NCBI GenBank assembly: GCA_039720395.1
Contig: CM077832.1
Location: forward strand, 27,267,763-27,331,762
Source: Liquidambar formosana
Lineage: Eukaryota > Streptophyta > Magnoliopsida > Saxifragales > Altingiaceae
Direction: 5' to 3'
Length of the DNA: 64,000 nucleotides
In this document: positions 35,376 to 45,741 of the stretch, piece after piece
Numbering within the stretch: the stretch's first letter is position 1
How the letters are laid out: every line of letters begins with the position of its first letter
Translations under genes and position numbers: made by a program
The notes under the pieces: model-generated
Database searches by the model: none
What the model was told of the DNA's origin: nothing
The model's input: the letters and a program-made list of their open reading frames with translations, nothing else

Positions 35376-38179
35376 TGTGAACCCACGAAAAAGCGCGGCG
35401 CCCACAAGGGTTTGGCAAAAATAGGTTAGGTAGGAAGACAACAAACAAAAAGGAGTCGCCACCTCATTTTTTAGGGAAAAGAGGAAAACCACAAAAATGT
35501 TTTATTTCCAAAAACCACATGACTCCATTAAAGGAAAAGCAAAGTCTTTGAAACCAGAAAATTGGATTCGGGGGCTAAGTTACGACGTGGGAAGGTTCTG
35601 GGCAAAGCCCATAGGCACCCACATCGCCCGGGTTGGTCTCTTAATTTGATTGGGCTAACTTAAAATCTTTTCCACTCAAATATCAGCATATATCATCACA
35701 AAGCAGCATACATAACATATATTCCATCCATCTATTTCATCCATGCACAATCAAACAAATAAAACAAAATAGAAAAGAGAAGAAAAGAGAAGAAAAACCT
35801 AGGATACTTGGATCCTAGAACGGACTTGAGCCTCAAAACGAGCGCCTACGTACCATGCAGCGAAATACATGGATCAAAGTCCACGTAGTTCGAATAGAAT
35901 AGGGTTAAATCCTAATATAAACCTATGGTAAAAACCCTAGGTTTCCTTATTTGAAAGAGAATTGAATAAATCAAGTTTGAATTTGGAAAGAATTCCACAA
36001 AATGGAAACTTTAGTAAAAACCAGAATTTTATTATTGAAGGAAACCTTTGATTAAGACCATAAATTCATATTAAGAATTAACCCTAGGAGGGAGAAGAGA
36101 AAGAGTTAAGAAGGGAGGTGAATTGGGGCACCTTCACACCCACTTACCTAAGCGCAATAGCTCCATGCAATAGCAAAATTAAGCGATAACAACCTTATTT
36201 GCAATAAGGCAATTATTGCCCCTGTTTGTACCCTTACACGTGCCCAAAACCATGCAGTAGGAACAAAACACTAATCTGGACAGAATACTAAAAGTCCCAA
36301 AATTATCCTAATAATCATGCAAAAGCAATAATTAAAAGGAAACAAGAAACCTTAGTATGCTCCTACATAGAATATGCCTTCTAACATGCATGCAAGACTA
36401 AGAAATATGCAAAAGACTCTATAATAATCATGAGAATGTCAAATAATATCATTAAGCATGCAAACAAAGCTAACTCAAACCAAAAGTATGATATTTTATG
36501 TAAAACATGAAAATATGCTTTCTTACGGCGAGCTTTCTTAAGTAAAATTATCCTAAGATAATTTTACGTGGAAATCACCTCGTATGAAGGTTCTATCAAC
36601 ATATCTTACATAAAATATATACTTAAGAACATAGTAGAAGAGATTTCATGCTTAAACACATTCCCAAATACCCTTATGCAGAACCCTACCACCTAAAAAG
36701 GATAATTATCCTTAGAAAATGATAACTTCTCCAAAACCCTAGAAAATAAACTATATAAATGCAAAACCTAACATGGCTCAACTCCAAATCACATATATAA
36801 ACCAACCATGATGAAGAAAAACTCAAATAATCATAACAAATAGGCTATATGAAACATGCATGACTTAAAAGGATAAAAAGGATAATGCTTTCAAAACCCT
36901 AGGTGACTAAGGACTATCAAGCATATTAACCCATGAATAACCTTAAAATCATACATATAACATCACAAAAGCATTGGATTCAATCAATATGCAAAGCTAC
37001 TACATGTACTAGAACTATCATGAAGAAAGAAGGAGAAGGAGAAGGAGAAGACCTATATTCAGCATTCAAAAAGAGTGCTTACCTCTTGTAGAACCTCCAT
37101 TGCCTTCAAAGTCCTTGTTCTCTTGCTTGCTTAGGGTTGAAAAGCCTTCTCTTGATGTCCTTCTAGCTCTCCAAACTCGTAGCTCCCTCTCTCTCTAAGT
37201 GTAAAGTGCACTTGTGGCCTCCCTATGTGCTGAACATCATGTCCTTTATATAGAGAACTGACCCCCTAAACCAATGGCTAAGATTAATTCATTAAATAAT
37301 GATCCTAGGGCTCTTAGAGACTCTCTTGGTGCTCAAACAACTCAAACTTACACACTCCTAAGAGAAAACAAGTTGTAATGGCGGAGGAAACCGTCAAAAG
37401 AGGGAGAGAAGAGTCAGAATCCCACTTAAACACAAATTCCCTCGGGTGACCGTCTGGGCTTGGACGGCTGACCGTCTGGGCTTGGACGGCTGACCGTCTG
37501 CCCGAGGGCTCCCATCAACATTCCTCGGTTAGACTCCTTCGCCTTCTGGAAGTCTTTCAGGGGTCAAATTAAGTCCGATTTTGACAAAATAAAAGCCATA
37601 ACGACCGTGTTTCGAAGGGGAACACATTTTTAAGCATTTAAGGACAAAAATCCTTAACCATGGGTGCATGGTTAGGTTTTACAAAGGTGGTTAACCATGG
37701 TGCCTCACCGTCGCTAAGCTGGGTTTGTACACAAGGTCGAACCGAATGCTTTCCCAATCGAAATTCGATCTTTTTAAACACACCTAGGATGTAAATAAAG
37801 CCCAATTGAAGTTAAATGAGAGAAAATTGGTTGGGTCTTATGAGTCGATTTGAGCAAACCAAGAAAGGGTCTTTTAGCCAACCTGAACCACTATGAGCCG
37901 AATTGATCTTAAACCATTAATTCATGAAATTGAACCTATATATAGACTCTATGTACTCATATGAACTCTAATTGACAACTTGGAGATCATTTCAAAGTCA
38001 AATGGGAAAGATACGACTTAAAAGACAATAATGCCCTTAAAGTCACAAAATCTCTAATTGACCATTGAAACCTCCTCCAAATCAAACCAAAATTCATATG
38101 CATGATCTTCAACGCCATAAAATCCTAATGCAAATGCCTAGACTCAAACATATAATAAAAACCTATATGAAATGATGAC
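35376..38179 (-). repeat. LTR A: reverse Ty3/gypsy LTR, right tip missing
   Basis: About 2.8 kb. The left end TGTGAACCC is the reverse of an LTR 3' end (GGGTTCACA, compare 51598). No primer-binding site lies to its left, so it is a 3' LTR or solo LTR inserted in the tandem array; CTCGT (35371-35375) is the probable target duplication. On the minus strand it has a TATA box (TATATAAAGG, about 37245-37254) and a GC-rich repeat module upstream. The right end stops about 40 bp short of the expected GGGGTGTGACA, at the start of LTR B. Confidence 0.85.
37441..37507. promoter_or_regulatory. GC-rich repeat module in the U3 of LTR A
   Basis: Begins CTCGGGTGACCGTCTGGG and repeats a 22-bp unit (TGACCGTCTGGGCTTGGACG plus GC) twice plus a partial copy. 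It ends CTGCCCGAGG, so the outer ends form a dyad. It lies about 190-260 bp upstream of the minus-strand TATA box and resembles the modules near the two antisense genes. Confidence 0.65.
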
Positions 38180-38557
38180 TGTCACACCCCATTTTTGCAC
38201 CACCTTACTAGGGCTCATCATTTCATGCATGTTTTTGTTTTGTTTTTGAGTCTAGTCACTTGCATTAGTTTTCTAGAGTCACAAGGACAATGGATATGAA
38301 TTTTGGTTCAAATTGGAGTTGATCTTGAGGGATAATAAGAGCTTTTGTGACTTGAGGGGCATAATCGTTTTTTAAGTCCCAAACTTTTCATTTGACCTTG
38401 GAGTGATCTCCAAATTGTCAATTGGAGTTCATATGGATGCATAAGAGGTATTTCTAGGTTCAATTTGGTAAGTCAATGGCTCGGGATTAAAATGGCTCGA
38501 TGTAGTTCAAGTTGGTTAATTGACCCTTCCTTGGGTTAGCTCTAATTGACTCACAAT

Positions 38558-40218
38558 TGTTAGGATTATGCCCTAGAGCCAATCATGGAGATGATTGTTT
38601 AGGGATTAGGAACAATCATTTGATTTCATTTATGTATGTCACATTTATTATTGATTTAATAAAAGGGCTTATTCTATTATGTTTATATGCATCATTTATA
38701 TTTACATAATATGTCCATGGAGTTAGAGTTGAGAATATGGAATTACAAAGAGTTGTAATTTTGAGACTGTAGATATATCTCTGTACTAAACTCCTAAAGC
38801 ATTCCTAGTTGAAGGTTCACTATGATGGACAATAATGAACCATAGGACTAGCACTTGTTAGGTTGACTCTATAGGAGGATAGCTAGTCTCAAGCTATTTG
38901 TGTAGAGACACTACAACCAACAAGTGGGTGCCTATTACGAGAATAGGTACACTGAATGTGACCAAAGATATGAGATAAACTAAATGGAGTTTTATCCTGC
39001 CTGTCAATCAGTTTCTCATTGTTATAGTGGTACAAGTAATCCTTAGACCTGAGACACCATAGTTGCCTTATGCATGTAGCTTTAGAAGTTTGATAACACT
39101 AAGTGCAGATCCTATTCAGGGGTCTGCAAAGGTGTTCATTGGCCCTATTGCTATGTGTATGAAGGCATGTGAGTGATCAACAAGGGATCCATCACTCTCA
39201 GGAAAAAGAGAGAGAATGTCTCATATAGCATTCATAATATAACTCATTAAATCCATGGCTATGGTAGGATGAATGTGGAAAAGAGTTTCCATGAGTTCAT
39301 CAATGAGTTGATATCTATGAATGAGTATAAAGTAATTGAACTAGGGACTTGACAGACTTCCATGTCCTATTAGTTCAATTGGAGACATTGTTTTGAAGGA
39401 AGGATGCAATTGTAACCTATAAACTATAACAGAAGGGTTCTTTGTAAATGACTATTCACCTCATTAAGGACCACACCATGAGCCATATGCTAGGTGTTAC
39501 TCATGGTTAGTAGAAGCCCTAATTGATATAAGTGAGTTATAATCAATTAGGGAATTGGAAGGAGTTCCAATTAGACCCTAAATGGAAAGAGTTCCATTGT
39601 GCACACCTCGTGCTATTCCTACTACTTGATGATGTGAACCCAATGGGTCACACACTGATCATGCAAGAAGGGCTTTAAAGTCTATGAGAGAAAGGGTTTT
39701 AGTGAATAAAGAATAGTTCTTTATAGGCCTATTTGTATTTGATACAAATAATAGGGGTTAATGTGCAATTAAGTGTAATTACACATAACCCTATTAGGGT
39801 TTCTTCCCCATGGCCAGCCCCCTTTAGTGGGCTGCCTATATAAGTCACACTTATGTGTGACATGGCATAATAGGCTTGCACAATAAACCCTAGCCGTCCA
39901 GCTCTTTGGAGGCTCTCTTCTCTCTCTCTCTCTTCTCCACCTCTAGCAACAACAAGGAAGAAGAAAGAAAAGGCTTGAAGCTCTAGCTAGGTGTGGATAC
40001 CGTTGGAGGCAGCACACTTGGGCTGCTCATTCACCGCTGTCCGGAGTAGAAGCTTGGAGCAAAACGGAGAAGACAAAAAATACTGTAAGTGTTCTAACCC
40101 TCTTCGTAGTTAGGGTTTGATTTTGTGTTATGCATAGTTAGATTCATGGGATTGGGAATCGTAGGAAAAATTTTTATATTCCGCACTTCTATTTTTCCCT
40201 CTTGTTCGATTCCCAACA
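38558..40218 (+). repeat. E3: solo copia LTR (group I)
   Basis: 1661 bp from TGTTAGG to CCCAACA with ACAAT on both sides (38553-38557 and 40219-40223). No internal region, so it is the product of LTR-LTR recombination after insertion in LTR B. It keeps the TATA box (about 39836) and GTCACAC/GTGTGAC dyad. Confidence 0.96.
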
Positions 40219-41158
40219 ACAATTACCAACCAAATCTTTTCAAATTGACTTTCATTAGTCATCATTTTACTCTCAAAAGTGTTTCATGAAGTTCAATTTT
40301 GATATGGCCTGATGATGAGTTTAGTGTGGTTATTTACGGATTATCCTTGAAGAATTAGTGCGAATCACAGCATGAGATTTTTGGTTAAAATGAAAAGAAA
40401 ATTATTTTATTAAATTAGCCATTTTTATCATGACACTAACACGTGTACGTATGTGATGAGTGTGTGTACGCACATACGATACATGTGCATGCGTGTTAGC
40501 GGTCAGTCTCCCAATTTTTATAAAAGACAATTTCCTTTTCCTATTCAGATTAGAAGTCTTTTATCATTATAAAATACCTTTTGATTATTCTCCAAGGAAA
40601 CCTAGTCCAGGAAGGAAAGGGAAACTCCAGATTTAAGCTATAAATACTCTCTTAATGTCTTTAAACAAAGGGGAAGAGAAGAGGGTTTGGAGGGAGTGAA
40701 ATTCGTCATAATTCAGCAGCAGATTTTCTGAAAACCAGCAGTCGTATTTTAATCATAACTTTTTCATCCGAAGTCAGAATTTGATGAAATTGGTCTTGTT
40801 AGAAAGATAATTCAATTCTCTACAACTTTGTATTTCACAAGCTTTGTCCAAATCCAACGTTTTCATACCAAAAAACGCGATTGAAGTTGCTGCTGCTGCA
40901 AAGTGACGAGAATCACTTTTTCTTTTCTCTTGTTCTCTTTTTGTTTTCTATTTCTTTTCAAAGTTGAGTGAGTTTTGATCTCTTTGCTGTGATACCACTT
41001 TGACAAAGAGGAGGATTCGTGTTGGTTTGATTCACTCTAAAGACCTGAGGAGCCACGAACAATTACAAACACAAGGGGAGCCACTTCCTAAGGTGTGGTA
41101 TTTGTCCCATGGCAAATAGGGCTGCTTATGTCTGAAATGGCTAAATGCTTGGAGCTAA

Positions 41159-42828
41159 TGTTGGGAATCTAACTACCAAGAGGAAAAATACAAAGGCGGA
41201 ATTTAAAATTTTTCCTACGATTCCCAAACCCATGAATCTTAATTATGCTTAATACAAAACAAAAACCCTAACTAGAAGAGGGTAGAATTACTTACAGTTG
41301 ATTCAAGTCTTCTCCTTTATGCTCCAAGCTTTGTCTTCTGATTGAGCAGTCCAAGTGCACTGCCTCCAACAGTATCCACACCTAGCTTGAGCAAGTTGTC
41401 CTTTCCTTCTTCTTCCTTAGGGTTGCTAGAGGTGGAGAAGAGGGAGAGAGAGAGAGGGAGGGCTGTGTAAATTTCGGCCAGCACAAGGGAGCCTCCAAGA
41501 GTGCTTCAAGTGATGATGTCATCACATCATAAGAGGCTTTAAATAGCCTCCAACTAGGGCCGGCCAAGGGGGGGATTCCAAACCCTAATCTAATTTGTGT
41601 AATTACTCTTAATTACACAATTAGCCCACTAGTTTGCATCAAATACAAATTAGCCCCTTAAAGAACTTTTCTTTAATCACTTATACCCTTTCTCTCATAG
41701 ACAATCAAGCTCTCTTAGCATGATTAGTGTGTGACCCATTGGGTTCACATCATCAAGTAGTAGGAACAGCACAAGTTGTGCACAATGGAACACTTTCCAT
41801 TAAGGGTCTAATTGAAACTCCTTTCAATTCCCTAATTGATTATAACTCATTTATATCAATTAGGGCTTCTACTAACCATGAGTAACACCTAGCATATGGC
41901 TCATGGTGTGGTCCTTAATGAGGTGAATAGTCATTTACAAAGAACCCTTCTGTTATAGTTTACAGGTTACAATTCCATCCTTCCATCAACACAATGTCTC
42001 CAATTGAACTAATAGGACATGGAAGTCTGTCAAGTCCCTAGTTCAATTACTTTATACTCATTCATTAATATCAACTCAATGATGAACTTATGGAAACTCC
42101 TTTCCATATTCATTCTACCATGGGCCCATGGATTTAATGAGTTATATTCAATGAATGCTGTATGAGACATTCACTCCCTTTTTCCTGAGAGTGATGGATT
42201 CCTTGTTGATCACTCACATGCCTTCACACATATAGCAGAAGGGCCAATGAACACCCTTACAGACCCCTGAATAGGATCTGCACTTAGTGTTATCAAACTT
42301 CTAAAGCTACATGCATAAGACAACCATGGTGTCTCAGGTCTAAGGATTACTTGTACCACTATAACAATGAGAAACTGATTGACAGGCAGGTTAAAACTCC
42401 ATTCAGTTTATCTCATATCTTTGGTCACATTCAGTGTACCTATTCTGATAATAGGCACCCACTTGTTGGTTGTAGTGTCTCCACACAAATAGCTTGAGAC
42501 TAGCTATCCTCCTATAGAGTCAACCTAACAAGTGCTAGTCCTATGGTTCATTACTGTCCATCATAGTGAACCTTCAACTAGGAATGATTTAGGAGTTTAG
42601 TACAGAGATATATTTACAGTCTCAAAATTACAACCCTTTGTAATTTCATATTCTCAACTCTAACTCCATGGACATATTATGTAAATATAAATGATGCATA
42701 TAAACATAATAGAATAAGCCCTTTTATTAAATCAATAATAAATGTGACATGTATAAATGAAATCAATTGATTGTTCCTAATCCCTAAACAATCATCTCCA
42801 TGATTGGCTCTAGGGCATAATCCTAACA
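41159..42828 (-). repeat. E4 3' LTR (left end)
   Basis: Group II LTR, reverse. Minus-strand TATA-like TATTTAAAG lies at about 41545-41555, with the GTGATGA/TCATCAC dyad beside it. The reversed polypurine primer ATCTCCCACTTGCACT follows at 42829. Confidence 0.96.
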
Positions 42829-44868
42829 ATCTCCCACTTGCACTATAGCCAATCCACCATGTATCTCATACTCATATCCTGTGGGTGGTGATCCAACACA
42901 CTTGGGTCATAGCTTTAGTGAAGGGGTCTTCTTTATTCTCTGTTGTATTAAACTTCTATATGTATATGTCATCTCTTCCAATGATCTCTCTAATCACTTG
43001 GAATCGCCGCTTAAAGTTTGGACTTTTGATGAGACCGTGGATCCTTGTCTTGAGCACTAGCCTTATTGTTGTCACAAAAACAATAGTAAAGGCTTCTCAA
43101 TGTTAGGAACCACTCCTAGTTCTGCAATGAACTTACTCATCCAAACATGCAGCAATGAGCTCAAATTTACAGCTCCACCATTTAAGGTGAGAACATACCT
43201 CGATGTTGATCTCCTATCATCATCGTCAGATTGAAAATCTGAATCCGTTCTACCAACCATTTCAAGTTTCTTTCTTCATAGGCAAGGGATAGGTCCTTTA
43301 GTTCTTCTCAAGAACTTAAGGATAGCCTTGACTGCTTCCCAGTGTTCCTCATCTGGGTCTGCCTGATATCTGCTCGTAACATTTACAGCAAAACTGATAT
43401 CTGGTCTTTTAGTTATAGACAACTTGATTCCATGTCTGACAGGAATTAGACCTCCTTTTGGAATCATGCATTTTGAACTCTTTCAAAATCTTGTCTATGT
43501 ACTTTGATTGGGAGAGACTTAGCATCCTTTAGATCTATCTCTATAGACCTCTATTCCTAGAATATAGGATGCTTCTTCCAAATCTTTTATGAAGAAACTT
43601 TGTGAAAAACCAATCTTTCACTTTTGACAACGTCTCTACATTATTCCCTAATAAGTAGAACGTCATTCACTTATAGGACCATAAATGTGATCGCACTCCC
43701 ACTAACCCTTTGTACAATCATGGTACAATAACGGGTTCTATCTCAACAGGGATAGGGGTTGCATCAATGTTGGTTTGTGTTTCATTAGACAACTCTTTGA
43801 GTTCTATTTTCCTGTTGTTATCTCCTTCTTGAATAAACTCTTTTTCAAGAAAGATTGCAAACTTACAAACAAAACACCTTTTGTTCATCAGGATAATAGA
43901 TATGATATCCTAAACTTTCCTTAGGGTAATCCACAAACCTACATTTAAGTTATCTTGATTTCCAATTTGGTTGCATTATATGTCTCTACATATGTAGTGC
44001 ATCCCCATACCTTAACATGCTTAAGGTTTGGTGCTTCCCTTTCCATATCTCATATAGGTCCTAAGGGACAACCTTGATTTGAACTCTGTTTCACAGGTAC
44101 GTGGCAATTTCTAGGGCATATCCTAACAAGGATAATATTAGGTCGTTGTAACTTATCATGGACCGGACCATATCAAATAAGGTCCTCTTCCTCCTTTTGA
44201 CACACCATTTAGTTATGATGTTCTAAGAGGTGTCCATTAGAATAGAATGCCTATTTGAACAAGTTGATCTGAAAGATCACCAGTTAAATATTCGCCTCCT
44301 CGATCCAATCGAAGAGCTTAATACTTTTACTGGTTTGTTTTCTTTACTTCATATCTGAATTCTTTGAACCTTTTCAAATGTTTCAGATTTGTACTTCTTT
44401 AAGTATATGCACCTATACCTTAACATTTTTAAGTAAAGGTTCATAAAGTATGAGAAACTATTTCTCTTGTTCTCTTGGGTTTATTAGCATTCAATTTTAG
44501 AGCTATCATGTTTCATGCAATTCATATTTGCAAGGTAGTTTAGAAGATAAATGCTATAAATTCCAGAAGTAATGAACTCTTCATAAAAACATTTATTAAA
44601 TCAAACTAAAAACACTGTTTAGGCAAAACTGAAATAAAGATAATGTTTCTAAAAACTTCTGGAATGTCAAGATAGCTAATTAATTCTAAACTACTCCTTC
44701 AGGTAGAGTCAAGCAGCAAGTCCCATAGCTAATACAGCAACACTTTGCTCCATTCTCTACTCGTAGGGATATTCCGCTTCTACTCAGCCTTCTGCTTCCC
44801 ACTAGATCCTGCATGGAATTCAAAATTCACATCAGAATTAAGTACCCAAGTGGAAGCAAAACTAACAT
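42829..44868 (-). pseudogene. E4 pol remnants
   Basis: Reverse-strand scraps of copia pol. RT/RNase H remnant about 43072-43467 (DISFAVNVTSRYQADPDEEH, WEAVKAILKFLRRTKG, then DSDFQSDDDDRRSTSRYV after a frame break). An integrase remnant lies at about 44100-44460. Protease, the RT catalytic core and most of integrase are missing or unreadable. The same scraps, in the same order, occur in E2 and E5, so the loss predates their spread. Confidence 0.85.
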
Positions 44869-45741
44869 TTAGTTTAGAGCATGATCCATACCTTCCGAAG
44901 GTCGGCTCTTTAGAGTATCCAGATACTCCCGGCAGTTACGTTTCCAGTGCCCATCCTTGCCGCAGTGAAAACAGGTTCCTTTGGCCTTGTCAGTATTACC
45001 TTTCTTGACACCTCCCTTTGGCTTCAAGTTCTTCTTCTTCTTCCCTTGGGTACTCTTACCCTTTCCTTTGCCCTTGCCCTTAGGCTTGGGCTTGGCCTTG
45101 GAAGTAGAAGCTCCATCAAATGCGAGCAAAGAACCTTTTCCCTTCTTCATTGTCTCCTCAGTCATCTTGAGCAAATTGTGCAGCTCGGGGAGAGTGGGCT
45201 CAAGCTTGTTCATATGAAAATTCATTATGAACGGCCCAAATGAATCAGGAAGGGACTGCAATATAATGTCTGAACACATATCAGCTTCAATGATCACATC
45301 AAGCTTTTCAAGCTGCTCGATATGGTTGATCATTTTCAAGGTGTGATCAGTCACAGACGAACCCTCATTCATCCTTGCCTTGAATAGATCCTTGACAATA
45401 TTGTACTTTGCGGTCCTACTTTGCTCCCCATACAACTCTTGTAAGTGGAGAAAGATGTCGCGAGCATTTTTCATGGACTCATGTTGCTTCTGAAGCTCAG
45501 GGCTCATGGATGCCATCATATAGCATCTTGCCTTCAAATTGTCGTCCATGCGCTTCTGATAAGCGTCTCTCTCTTGCTGAGTTGCAGTCTCAGCCAGTGC
45601 CTCAGGAAGTGTGCCATCAAGTGTGTAGGTAATCTTTTCGGAAGTTAAAACTATTTTCAAGTTTCTCAGCCAATCAAGATAGTTTGGTCCAGTCAAACGG
45701 TTGATGTCCAATATTTTGGATAACGGGTTGAGGTGAGCCAT
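44869..45741 (-). CDS. E4 gag: copia capsid/nucleocapsid protein
   Basis: Intact frame of 290 codons, ATG at 45741, start MAHLNPLSKILDINRLTGPN. Residues about 1-60 are the copia gag N-terminus (YLDWLRNLKIVLTSEKITYT). About 70-210 are the helical gag region with LHLQELYGEQSRTAKY, SSVTDHTLKMINHIEQLEKL and DIILQSLPDSFGPFIMNFHM. About 215-260 form a Lys/Gly/Pro-rich basic linker (KPKGKGKGKGKSTQGKKKK). Near the C-terminus is a perfect CCHC knuckle, CFHCGKDGHWKRNC. It should package element RNA into cytoplasmic particles. It is the only undamaged retrotransposon gene in the window, separated from its LTR promoter by a 3.4-kb leader. Confidence 0.93.
   Translation of the reverse strand: MAHLNPLSKILDINRLTGPNYLDWLRNLKIVLTSEKITYTLDGTLPEALAETATQQERDAYQKRMDDNLKARCYMMASMSPELQKQHESMKNARDIFLHLQELYGEQSRTAKYNIVKDLFKARMNEGSSVTDHTLKMINHIEQLEKLDVIIEADMCSDIILQSLPDSFGPFIMNFHMNKLEPTLPELHNLLKMTEETMKKGKGSLLAFDGASTSKAKPKPKGKGKGKGKSTQGKKKKNLKPKGGVKKGNTDKAKGTCFHCGKDGHWKRNCREYLDTLKSRPSEGMDHALN

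Noticed and set aside
35376..38179. LTR A considered as 3' LTR of Gypsy A
   Set aside because: It is in reverse orientation relative to Gypsy A pol and interrupts a tandem-array unit, so it is a later, separate insertion.
38558..40218. Solo LTR considered as end of a larger element
   Set aside because: Both flanks carry ACAAT and gypsy LTR sequence continues across, with no primer site or internal region beside it.
41382..41567. A 61-codon frame starting MAGPSWRLFKASYDVMTSS, repeated in the LTRs of E4 and E5 (49349, 55581, 63369)
   Set aside because: It lies in the LTR promoter/R region and its conservation is that of the LTR. No start context, no homologue and no conserved codon pattern that I can see.
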